DNA from: Pyrenochaeta sp. MPI-SDFR-AT-0127
Lineage: Eukaryota > Ascomycota > Dothideomycetes > Pleosporales > Cucurbitariaceae
Assembly: GCA_020747015.1 (NCBI GenBank)
Contig: JAGTJM010000007.1
Span: 186,001 to 250,000 of the forward strand
Length of the DNA stretch: 64,000 nt
Direction: 5' to 3'
Part shown: one piece after another, positions 23,895 through 33,799 of the stretch
How positions within the stretch are numbered: the first letter of the stretch is position 1
How the letters are laid out: each line of letters starts with the position of its first letter
Translations under genes and position numbers: made by a program
The notes under the pieces: generated by a model
What the model saw: only the letters and a program-made list of their open reading frames with translations
Told to the model about the DNA's origin: nothing
The model's database searches: none

Positions 23895-25315
23895 GGCTTG
23901 GCGGATGATTGATAGTCGGAATATTGAAAGAGTTTCTAGAGGTTCACGTTAGTGACTAGGTACGAGCCAAGAGTATCTGGGTGGAGTACGTACCTAAACA
24001 GGAGAGTAAAGCTGGGTAAGTCAAGTGTTCCACAGCTGTGGCTCAATTCTTCCCTCATTGTACAAGTATTAATAAGAGCCGATGAGTGAACATGAGCAGT
24101 CAGTGTTCCTTTTTCGTCCGGGAATAAACAGGTTGCCATGACCTCATGCCCTTGCCTCGAGTATCATCCCGCGCCATTAATCGGCCCAGAATACTCGTTG
24201 GTCCGAGATATTGGTCCGAAGAGTCAATGATCTGCAGTATATCCATGCATTTCTCCCTAGGACTAGCCCGTACTCGCACCATTGTAGCAGCATCAGAGAA
24301 ATACAGGGGGGGGGGCATTGGCGGACTGGAGGTGGGACTCTGGAACTTCTATACAAAAGGGGAGTTCTACACACGGATTATGTTTGTTCAATTGTATCTC
24401 CTCCCGATCCGTTCGAGCTTCCACTTTGCATTGATACGCCACATACAGGTACTCACCTGACGCGCCAAGTCCTCCCAACATGTAAGTGAAGAGGAAAATC
24501 ATCGCTTTAGTATCAACACGACCGTACAACAGCCGACGGTAACAAAGACCCAAAAAGATTGTAGGCAGAACCCCACTCTGCTCCGCCGCGATTAATATTT
24601 ACCGAGGCCTGCAGCCCGAACATACTTTCTTTGGCCGCAATTAATATTTACTGATAGTGCTAGGCAAGGTGGGGCTGGAGGGACTTCGGAGTCACTCCGG
24701 AGTCTCTGGAGTTTCTTACTGTGAAACCCGGGGTAAATTGTTAGCACTTCGCCACTTTGTTCAAAGACACACCGTAGCTGTTCCAGCGAGTCGCAATCGT
24801 TCCTTGAGATCTTGCAGCCAATTGAAGGAGCAATTTTAAGTGAATCTCCAAAACTAAAGGCGTGGCAAACTGCTAAAACAGACCTCGGGTACCATAGTAA
24901 GAAGTTCGCCAGTCAATGTTCGTTAATTATAAGTAGCTGATGTTAGGAGCGATACTGATACGTAATGTATAGAACTATAGAACATTCACTATGCAGGGTC
25001 CATACTATGCAAATGTGCTTACTATCCCCTATCGAACTACAGAAGCGTCATCAAAGAAGCTCCGGAGGGAGGGGGTGGGGTGAGAACACTGAGAAGGTAG
25101 TAGCTTCCACCTTGTGCTGCGCTGTTCACGGAGGTTGGCCGGAATCTACTTCGTCCGGTTACTCCTATTTGGCTAGTTAAAGAATAAATCTCTTTAGTCC
25201 AGGCTTTAAGCCTTTCTATCTAATCACGGTACCCACTGCTTGTAGATTAGCTAGAATAGTTCGAGAATGGGGTTGACTGCCAACTTGCATAGCCACAGTT
25301 GTGCAATGAGTAAAA
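23895..25315. other. intergenic, no gene recognised
   Basis: Contains a poly-G run (24306-24315) and two direct copies of CGCRATTAATATTTAC about 50 bp apart (24587-24602 and 24636-24651). No supported ORF. Confidence 0.45.
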
Positions 25316-25352
25316 ATTCCCGGCGCTTTTTGCCCACAGATGGACCGGGAAT
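25316..25352. promoter_or_regulatory. inverted repeat upstream of the FAD oxidoreductase
   Basis: A perfect 8 bp inverted repeat: ATTCCCGG at 25316-25323 and CCGGGAAT at 25345-25352, 21 bp apart, ending 28 bp before a TATA box. The arms contain CCG/CGG triplets, the half-site used by Zn(II)2Cys6 dimers. A role as an operator is inferred only. Confidence 0.4.
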
Positions 25353-25380
25353 ACCTAACCTCGGCTCAATGTATCCAGTG

Positions 25381-25388
25381 TATATAAA
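25381..25388 (+). promoter_or_regulatory. TATA box of the FAD oxidoreductase gene
   Basis: TATATAAA, 90 bp upstream of the ATG at 25471, followed by a pyrimidine-rich leader (TACACCTCTACCTCATTCTC). Confidence 0.65.
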
Positions 25389-25470
25389 AGCGCTTGACAG
25401 TGTGTGATAGTTCACTCCAACCAAGCAGCAAGTATTATTCTACACCTCTACCTCATTCTCCAAAAACTTC

Positions 25471-26935
25471 ATGTCTGTGGCAAATATCCTCCTCTTCTCT
25501 CTAGGGGTAGCAGCGAGGGCCACTAGGTATGGGAACTCTGTTGTCAACACGGACGTTGCTATTATAGGCGGTGGTGGTTCTGGGGCTTATGCGGCTGTGC
25601 GACTGCGAGAGGATTTGGGTAAGAAGATTGTAGTGGTTGAGAAGGAAAACCACTTGGTACGTTTATCCCTTTTGACCGGGCTATTGGGCATGTATCGGCG
25701 ACAAGGTGACTCACGTTCATTCATAGGGTGGTCATGCTCAAACCTGGTATGATCCGGTGACTGGAGACGCATTCGATTATGGAGTCGAAGTCTTTATGAA
25801 CCTTACCGTCTCCAGAGATTTCTTTGCCCGTTTCAACATTCCCGTCGCGGCCCCCGAGTTCGGGCAATCGCAAAACATCTACGCCGATTTCCGGGATGGC
25901 AAGCCTGTTAATTACACACCTCCCAGTGACGAGGAAGCTGGTGCTGCAATGGGCAGACTTCAAGTTCAGTGGGACGAATACGAAAGCTTGATGATACCCA
26001 CAAGCTTCAGTTTTCCCGCCGGCGACGACATTCCAGAAGACCTTATGCTGACATGGTCCGAATTCGCGCGCAAGTACAATGTGGAAGCTACAACTCCAAG
26101 AATCTGGAACAGTGTTGTTATCGATCCGAAAAATGCACTCATGATTGATGTGTGGAAGGCGTTTGACCCTACTGTGATTCGGGGAGGTATGCAACCGGTC
26201 TCGGGCGACAACTCTGAAATCTACGAGAAGGCCGCGCAGCTATTGGGCAAGGACGTCATGTACGAGAGCGAGGTGGTCTCGGCCGAAAGATCCAATAATG
26301 GCGTGCAGCTTCAGGTGAAGAGCAAGAATGGAAGCACGACCGTAATCAACGCTAAGCGACTTTTGGTTTCGATTGGACCAGACACGATGAAGCCCGAAGT
26401 CTTTGACTTGGACGATAAAGAGCAGGCTATTTTCTCGTCGACTACTGGCAATCGCTACTACGCCGGCGCCGTATCACACCCGTCCCTGCCGGCGCATAGG
26501 ATTACTAACGCGGTTCCGGAAGCTGTGCCCGCTAACCATATGGCCTACCCTACTGCCCCGTTTTTGGCCAGTTTCAACTTCATAGGCAACTCATCAACGG
26601 GACCTGTATACCGTACTGTCATCGCTGTCACAAAGGACACGGAATTAGAGGGCGCAAAGAACCTTGTGCGCAGTTCCCTGCAGAACCTCATGGATGCCGG
26701 GACGGTCCCCGCAGGGGATGTCAACCAGATGGACTTCAAATCCATTGATGACCATGGAATCATGTACCGGCACTGGTCAGTTGGTCAACTGCGCGGTGAC
26801 ATCGTGCGCCAGGCAAACGCGCTGCAGGGTCTTCGGTCAACTTGGTACACTGGAGCTTACTGGTCCACTCACAATGCTGCCATGGTATGGAACACGACAG
26901 ACGCAATTCTGCCCAAAATGTTGGAGGGTATTTAA
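25471..26935 (+). CDS. Secreted FAD-dependent oxidoreductase (flavin amine oxidase-like)
   Basis: Two exons, 25471-25656 and 25727-26935 (intron 70 bp), giving 464 residues with no break. Residues 1-17 form a hydrophobic signal, followed at about residue 29 by VAIIGGGGSGAYAAVRLRE, the Rossmann dinucleotide motif, and by VVVEKE, the acidic residue that binds the FAD ribose. GGHAQTWYDP at the start of exon 2 is the flavin-proximal loop seen in fungal proteins related to beta-cyclopiazonate dehydrogenase and other flavin amine oxidase-like enzymes. The C-terminus has YTGAYWSTHNAAMVWNTTDA, the second FAD contact. The substrate is not predictable. It has a TATA box and a palindrome upstream, so it looks like a functional, regulated gene beside the dead PKS. 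Confidence 0.85.
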
Positions 26936-27519
26936 TTTGCCAACCAAGGCAACGTCTGTGCAGCCACCTCAGTGATACTGCCTTACACTTCCTTCCCATT
27001 GTAATATAGTGTATCCGCCTGGGCAGGCACATAAGCCCGATAGATAGCTTCTCTAATTGACCGCGATTCTCTCCTCCACATGAACTGTGCTTATGAGATG
27101 CGCTACCACGTGAGGCCGCGACAACACGATAAAGGACACTTCATCCTGGCGACTCAACATTCTGCAAAATAAATCGTCACCGTCGGTATCATCATCAACG
27201 TCGACGTCAAACGCACGCGACCGGGGGAACATGAACCTTCCGTCTACATACCACCTGTGTTGGGCTTAGTCTTGAAGCTCGTGATTGTCTGAAACGCTCC
27301 TTCAAGAGTATTAAACTCAAACAGGCAGTCTCGGCTTTGGCAAGTGAAGTCATCGAAGGACCTGCACTACAGCATTCGCTCACACGGTGATTGTGGGTCA
27401 TTTGGATACAAAGTGTGCGTGCGACGATGTGACGGTTGACTTTGTTCTAAGCGGTCGAATTAAGGCAGAACAGTGACAAAGTTGGACACGCTGCTATTAA
27501 CTTCGCCTTCTTGTGTAAG
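26936..27519. other. intergenic, no gene recognised
   Basis: Downstream region of the oxidoreductase; short ORFs without motifs. Confidence 0.45.
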
Positions 27520-28152
27520 GGCTGTAGGAGAATGCTGGCTTTGCAATTTGCAGGGGGAAGTTTGACGGCGAATCCGGCGAAGCTGCTGTTTGTTGCACTG
27601 GTATGGGGCACGGCTGTAATCGTCAACGCGTGGGCTTTCTTCCGTATCAGCTGCAGGTTGCTCAGCCCGCTCTCACGATGGCGATGATGATTATCGGCGG
27701 TGCTACCCGTTGATGGACTGCTGGATATTGTCAGTCAGCTTGTGGGCGCAATATTTGCGTGCTGCATCTGCTACGTGTTGCTCCCTCCAGGGAGGTTGGC
27801 GGCGACCGAGTTGGGCGATCAAACGAGCATCATGCAGAGTATTTTTATTGAGACGTTTTTGACCCCACAGTTGACACTTGCGGTATTCACATTGGTGACC
27901 GAGACGCATAAGGCTACGTACATTGCCCCTATGGGTATCAATCCCGCCTGCGTTTTGATGGAAGTGACCCACCCACCGCTACTGTCTCACACACCACCTC
28001 CCCCCCCCCACAACACTTCTACTCCCTCCGTAATTGAGAAATTCGACTTTCGGGCTGACGATGCTTCAGAGGTGCAGCATACACAGGCGCAAGGTAGCTT
28101 CCAGGGCTACCACTGGATTACTAGGTGGGTCCCGTGCTCGGACAGCTGCTGA
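27520..28152 (+). pseudogene. Aquaporin (MIP family) pseudogene
   Basis: Starts within the family: LQFAGGSLTANPAKLLFVAL then VWGTAVIVNAWAFFRIS, the second transmembrane helix and the approach to the first NPA loop. The loop itself falls in a frame break near 27660, where the local frame reads QPALTMAMMIIGGA in place of NPA..., followed by TGA at 27711. Helices 4-5 resume in another frame from 27721 (LLDIVSQLVGAIFACCICYV ... TSIMQSIFIETFLTPQLTLA ... HKATYIAPMGI). The segment holding the second NPA is missing, replaced by a Pro/His-rich stretch, and GYHWI near 28107 is the last family motif. The N-terminal domain and first helix are also absent. Such channels move water or glycerol across the plasma membrane; this copy cannot. 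Confidence 0.75.
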
Positions 28153-29155
28153 CGACGAGCATTTGCTTGCTAATCCGGAAGCCGGAGTACTTGAATACCG
28201 ATCTCAATATTGACACGTATAACAGTACGGTCGGCACGATTTGATGGAGGTCAAGGACAGAATATGACGGTGCTTATCGTCTTCAGAAGGGCAGAGTTAG
28301 AAAAGCGACGGCGTTGGATGAGCTTGGCACGAGACGCCGACTAGTAGCTCCGACACCATCAAGTCTCGGCAATTTGGTCACTGGGCATCCAGTCAGCGTG
28401 TTGGCATTAGCTAGCCTCGTCTTTACCATTGGCCCTGGCAGCAGGCTTGTGAAAGCCCGACGACCTGTAGGTTGGATTCGGTCCGTTTCAAGGCACATGT
28501 GCATGGCCTAATTGGGAATATATTTCCGCCAAGACTTATGGTTCTACGTTGCTATTACGAAGGACACGGTCGAGAACATGATGCAGCTGTGAAATAAACT
28601 CGCGAATCACGGAGACTCCTCCAGCTGACGAAAGAAAATCCACCAACTTAGAAGATCTAACTAATAACAGCCGTACTTCCGCTTAATTCTCCACATTGGA
28701 TACTTCCGCTGGCCACCAGTAGATACGTAAGCCTCCTGTGGTACCATACTGTAAGTAATCTCCTCTCGGCCCGTCAGCTCACGTTCCCGTCGTTAACTGA
28801 GTGAAGGGGGACTTTCCCGCGTCATCACAATTTGCTGGGCCGCCGGGGGCAAAACCCCGGTGAACTCAAGCTTGTGTATTTGTGAAGCTACGTTGAAATG
28901 ACGCGTTGCCGATATTGAGCTTTGTCAGAACCTTGGAGTGTCTTTGTCAACCTGTTTCCTCCTTTCGTAATCTCTCAGTGCTGGAGGCCAATACTTCGAC
29001 TTGTGCACTGTGTAATACCGTAGACAATACCAAACACTACATCTAGAACTACTCCATTACTGATTTTGTAGGCTGTGACAATAATTTAGAGGCACACCGA
29101 ACGGGTTCATAGAGACTGACCTCTTCTGCATCCGCCGGGCACATGTTTGAACACG
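28153..29155. other. no gene recognised
   Basis: May include a degraded end of the aquaporin up to about 28220. A GC-rich hairpin (CCGGGGGCAAAACCCCGG) lies at 28843-28860. Otherwise nothing supported. Confidence 0.45.
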
Positions 29156-29277
29156 TGCCATCTCAATCCAGCATTTGTATCATCTTAGCTCCGCACTTGT
29201 TACATCTTAACTCCGCACTGGGGCCGCGCATTCGTGCCATCTCAACCCCGCATTTATGTCATTCTAACCCCGACCTT
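29156..29277. repeat. degenerate tandem repeat, about 22 bp unit
   Basis: About five imperfect units following the pattern GTGCCATCTCAACCCCGCATTT (for example GTATCATCTTAGCTCCGCAC and ATGTCATTCTAACCCCGACC). One unit is lengthened by an extra GC-rich piece. Confidence 0.6.
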
Positions 29278-29454
29278 AAGGTCTTGAACGACAAATTGGG
29301 ACAGCTGAACCTGATATCACTTCCAGCTCTCTGCCGTCGTTTTTTAAAATCCTTCTAGATTTTTGCCTTGTGTATGTCTGTCCCAGGGGGGCGTGACCTG
29401 AGTCCAAAGCAGAAAGAAACATTGACGTGAATAGACGCCTTTCAGTTCTGGCAA

Positions 29455-31622
29455 ATGGCTGCTAAACTGGATACCAAGGTACTTGTTTAATTGATTCCAT
29501 CGATATCCAGCACTCATTAAGCGCAATCAGATCTATCCAGGCAACATCATCAACAATGAATTCGTCTCGACACCTACTACTCGGCGTTCCATCAACCCAG
29601 CTACCGGCGAGCCACTGTTTGAAGTACCAGTCGCCCGCCCAGAAGACCTCGACGCCGCTGTAAGAGCAGCAAGACAGGCCTTCAAATCGTGGAGCATCAC
29701 CCCCTTCGATGAGCGCGCGAAGCTGCTTCTCAAATATGCCGATATCATCGAAGCCAACCGCGGAGAGCTAGAGAAACTACTTACTATAGAACAAGGCAAA
29801 CCTCTTTCACTCTCCAACACGGAAATGAATTGTGCTTTGACCTGGTTGCGTACTTTTGCGACAATGGAAATCAAGGACGAGGTCCTGAAAGAAGATGATG
29901 AGAAAATCATCTACTCAACACACCCACCCATCGGCGTGTGCGCTGGAATCGTGCCTTGGAACTGGCCTATCGTGCTTAGTATTGGGAAACTTGGACCTGC
30001 GCTGATCACAGGAAACACGTTCATTATGAAACCCTCGCCATTCACGCCCTACTGCGACCTCAAGTTGGGAGAGCTGGCCATGCATATCTTTCCACCAGGC
30101 GTTGTGCAAGTCCTTTTAGGTGACGATAATCTGGGGCCGTGGATAACCGAACATCCGCACATCGACAAGATCTCCTTCACGGGATCGATCCCGACCGGCA
30201 AGCTTGTTGCGGCATCCTGCGCAAAGACACTGAAGCGCTACGTACTTGAGCTGGGAGGCAATGACCCAGCCATTGTGTGCGAGGATGTCGATATTGATAG
30301 ATGTCTTCCCAAAATTGCTATGCTGAGCTTCTTGAACTCGGGCCAGATCTGTATACTCACGAAGAGGATCTATGTCCACGAGAAGATTTATGACGAATTT
30401 CGGGACAAAATGGTCCAGCATACCAAGAACCATATCAAGACGGGCGAAGGTTTCGGGAAAGATGTTGTTGTGGGTCCAGTGCAGAACAAAATCAGTGATC
30501 TTGTTGGACTGGACTGGATTCAGGGTTCGGATCCAGTCCAGTCCGGTGCAAGGGCTCTGGGACTCCTGGAGCGCCAGTGTAAATCCAGTTCTCACAATTG
30601 CTTAGTAAGTAACCTTTTTCAATGGAAAAGGCCAGTCCAGTGGCCGAATACACATTTATTCTACACTATATATGTCACGGGACCACGCGATACGCTAGCA
30701 CGGACATGACGATCCGGAGCGGATCAACGCAGAACCGTGATCCTGAAGGGATCACGGACGTGAAACCCTTTTCTCCTTCTTCGTGCTACGTCTTGTATCT
30801 AGTCTCGTCCCTAGCTAAGCTAATACTAGTGCTATTCGTTACTCGAGCATCGCTGCTGAACTAGATCGCAGCCGAACCCTGACAAAACTCCGGATCCAGT
30901 CCAGCCAAATCCAGTCCATCCAAATCCAGTCCAGTGCTAGTCCAGTCCAATTAGATCACTGAACAAAATGCAGTAAGTCCTCACATCATGTTCAATATCA
31001 ATCATACTCTTGGAGGGGTTGAAGGGTGGATCAAGGATCAGAAGGAGTGAACTGAATTGAATTGTAACATAAGGGGCCGTAAGGGCCTTATATACTCGGG
31101 CATATCTAGATCATGTGACGTGATCCTTCACAGGTGCAACACATACACATTGCGCTAACAAATGCAAGATTCGATAAGGTCAAAGACCTGTACGCCCAGA
31201 TCGATAAATGCAACTGGAACACGGCATTAGCAGAATCTCCCTCAAGCGCCAAAGGCTACTTCATCACCCCCGCTATCATTGATAATCCGCCAGAAGACTC
31301 CCGCATCGTGGTTGAGGAGTCGTTCGGGCCCATAGTTCCCCTCCTAAAATGGTCCGACGAAAATGACGTGATCGAGCGTGCCAATGCCTTGCGAACCGGT
31401 CTCGGCGCTTCGGTCTAGAGTAAAGACTTGCAGCGGGCTGAGCGGCTGGTGAGGCGGCTTGAGGCAGGAAGTGTCTGGGTGAATTCACACTTTGATGTAG
31501 CGCCTGATGTGCCGTGTGGTGGGCATAAGGAGAGTGGAATTGGAATGGAGTGGGGGATTGAAGGGTTGAAGCATTATACAAATAGTCGGAGTTTGTGGGT
31601 TCGGAAGAACGTTTTTGTATAA
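29455..31622 (+). pseudogene. Aldehyde dehydrogenase, interrupted by a hAT element and a stop codon
   Basis: Exon 1 is 29455-29478 (MAAKLDTK), intron 29479-29530, exon 2 29531-30972, intron 30973-31168, exon 3 31169-31622. Exon 2 carries the ALDH motifs: PWNWPIVLSIGKLGPALITG (coenzyme fold), ELGGND (general-base Glu) and FLNSGQICILTKR (catalytic Cys). Exon 3 holds EESFGPIVPLLKW and the C-terminal GSVWVNSHFD. A 469 bp element sits in exon 2 at 30493-30961. Leaving out that element and one 8 bp duplicate, the exons total 1443 nt (481 codons), the normal family length and in frame. A TAG at 31416-31418 replaces the Trp found in relatives (LGASVxSKD). The family oxidises aldehydes to acids with NAD(P); nearest type is the small-aldehyde/succinate-semialdehyde-like group. 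Confidence 0.88.
30493..30961. mobile_element. 469 bp non-autonomous hAT element inside the ALDH exon
   Basis: Terminal inverted repeats CAGTGATCTTGTTGGACTGG (left) and CAGTGATCTAATTGGACTGG (right, reverse complement). The 8 bp target AACAAAAT is perfectly duplicated at 30485-30492 and 30962-30969, the hallmark of hAT insertion. Subterminal DNA is filled with TGGACTGGA/TCCAGTCCA words on both sides, probably transposase-binding sites. No coding capacity. Confidence 0.93.
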
Positions 31623-31923
31623 TTGTAGTTAGTGGTGTCGGCTCAAATTGAAACTATGCTACAATGTCAGAGGACCTGAACTCCCCAACTGCATTAATCT
31701 TGGGAGCCAAGGAATTTAAGATTCGTCCTAATTTAGTACGTCGGGGATCCCCACACACAGGCATGTAGGTACAGTCGTTCGCACCCACACCCCAACAAAA
31801 TTTGTACGACGTGCGACGCAAAGCATGTATCACGATTATTGAGTCACGAAAAATATCGGGAACTAAAATTTTAACCGAAGTCTCTCTTGCAGGTTTAAAA
31901 AAACCTGACCTCTAAGCTGGTCA
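31623..31923. other. no gene recognised
   Basis: ALDH 3' region and upstream DNA of the next ORF. The word GTCACGAAAAATATCGGG (31845-31862) resembles GTCACGAAAATATCCGGG at 13049-13066. Confidence 0.4.
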
Positions 31924-32615
31924 TGCCACCTCGGAAGGCCAACCAGCCGCCTGGACGCGCCTCAACACGCGCTTCGACACGCGCTTCCAAACCACTCACC
32001 AGAAAACAAGCCCAGTCAAATTCCCAGTCAGCCACTCAACTATCTAAAAAAACCAAAGATCCGCAAATCCAAGACTCGTAAACCTAGGCCCCGCTCAACT
32101 TCTATCACGGCTATATCAGAACCGCGGCCCTCCGCTCAGGATGAGGCCCAGCTGATTGAAATTAGCGATGAGGAGGCAGACTACGAGGAGGAGGGTTGGG
32201 AAGGGGATGCTGAAGCTGATTTCACCGACAAAGAGAAGGAGCAGCAGGAGGAGGCAAGATCTTTAGGTTCCAGTTCACTTGGAAGGCTCTCTCTGGCAAA
32301 GAGCAACTTCCTGGCGTTCGATCCGGATACTATACAAAGGACACACTCTTTATGGCCGACATTGAGGAATGGAAGCAGAGGGTGCTCCGAGATCTCCAGC
32401 CTAGGAGCTTTCAAGTAGTGAGCCTGGTAGCCACCGCGTCGCATGAGAAGTGCCGACAAGCTGGCGAGTTCCCTCAAGAGCTTGGCTCCATTCTCGATTT
32501 GGACCCTGTTCTGAGATGCCTGGAGGAGTTGCATACTCAGTGGCCCAAACGTGCTCTAACGCTGAGAGTAATACTCCGGCTAGAGGTGTTAGAATTTAAT
32601 GAGTCTTTTGGTTAG
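31924..32615 (+). pseudogene. unrecognised basic-then-acidic ORF, possibly transposon-associated
   Basis: ATG at 31924 opens a Pro/Arg/Ser-rich start (MPPRKANQPPGRASTRASTR) that meets TAA near 32079. In the following frames there is an acidic block (IEISDEEADYEEEGWEGDAE) and then, in a third frame to TAG at 32613, DTLFMADIEEWKQRVLRDLQ and a helical tail (ILDLDPVLRCLEELHTQWPK). The order basic N-terminus, acidic hinge, helical C-terminus suggests one decayed gene. I do not recognise the family; proteins of this style occur with fungal repeats. Confidence 0.35.
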
Positions 32616-32867
32616 AATGGATAAGAATTTATGGGGGTCAGGTTAATTTCTTTCTTGTTGATCGTGATCGTGTTCATTGTTTTATTCGTTGGTTCTGTTC
32701 TCTCTCCTTTTAAACACAGACCTGATACATCGGTGATACATAGGTGATACCGTCCACGATGCAGTATTCGTGGACTTCAGTTTTTATGCCTCTTATCTGA
32801 CACCTCTCTTTATCCTGTATATCGGATAAAATGCTGAAATGCGCTTAGCAGAAATTGATGGTTGTGA

Positions 32868-32997
32868 TGTTTTGTCTCCTGCTTTCTTCTATAGCTCCTC
32901 TGCTTCCGGAGGTTCCGTAGATTGGCAATAGTTATCAGTCCTACTATTTATCGCTCTTTTCTATGCAGTACTTCTGAGCTTCTCCTTATATCTGACA
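32868..32997. repeat. dispersed repeat with LTR-like ends, copy 2
   Basis: Begins TGTTTTGTCTCC and ends TATATCTGACA; shares CTGCTTCCGGAGGTT and GCAGTACTTCTGAG with the copy at 6059-6170. No flanking duplication seen. Confidence 0.45.
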
Positions 32998-33255
32998 AGA
33001 GTATTCCCAATCTTAATCCTCTTACTTCTAGATAATAGTAAATACGTCTCCTATAGCCTCCGTACTTAACGACTGGCCTGCTGATGCCATTAGATTAAGA
33101 GCATTTCTTGCTTTAAAGTAGCTAATTTGCTCATTATTTAGAGCGTGATTTAATGTTGTCTCCCAAACGTTTCCATTCTTACTCCTCACAACCATACTGA
33201 CTGAACCTCTTTGAAGTTCATTTAGACCTACTAAACTAACTCTCAGACTTGGGAA

Positions 33256-33395
33256 CAATCAATCTGAATTGATCAATTGATTGGAAATTGATTGATTGAT
33301 GACTACCAATCAATCCAATTGGCAACCTAGATTTTTTCCAATCAATTCAATTCAGGACTCGGAAATTGATTGATTGATTGATTGCCAATTGATCC
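33256..33395. repeat. ATTGATTG palindromic tract
   Basis: About 140 bp built from CAATCAAT/ATTGATTG words in both orientations, including runs such as GAAATTGATTGATTGATTG, able to fold into several hairpins. Flanked by a possible mobile-element end (GGTGAGGCTGTAAAATAGGC) on the right. Confidence 0.7.
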
Positions 33396-33799
33396 TGTAT
33401 AATACAGTAGGTGAGGCTGTAAAATAGGCCTACATTTGCCTATACAGGCGATTTTTTAGTGTTTTAGCCAGGCCACCTGCCCAATCGGGTATAGGCAAGT
33501 CGCCAAAACACCCCAATCTTCCTCATGCAGCAACAACAACAAAACGCCTACAAGCTAAATCACCACCTATAAAAATGCCTAAAGTGTCTAAAAATATTAC
33601 TAAATTACCTAACAACGACGCAAAACTATAAATACAATCTCAGAATCGCAGACCTTCGAGGAGGAGTTGCGTGTTGTTGCTAGTCAACGCGTAGTTGACG
33701 CGCTTTCAGAATCTGTCGATGCTGCGCCACCCTCAAACGAGCCACCCCACCCAGAATCGGTAAGCCGGCATTGGACACATGATTCGAGAATTAGTAATC
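33396..33799. other. no intact gene; possible transposase start
   Basis: A short ORF MPKVSKNITKLPNNDAKL begins near 33574 after a CAACAACAACAA leader, a style seen at the start of fungal pogo transposases, but it stops after 18 codons. Nothing further is supported. Confidence 0.3.

Noticed and set aside
31134..31168. ALDH exon 3 starting at the CACAG acceptor at 31133
   Set aside because: That acceptor leaves the frame wrong; the acceptor at 31168 gives the family sequence and the right phase.
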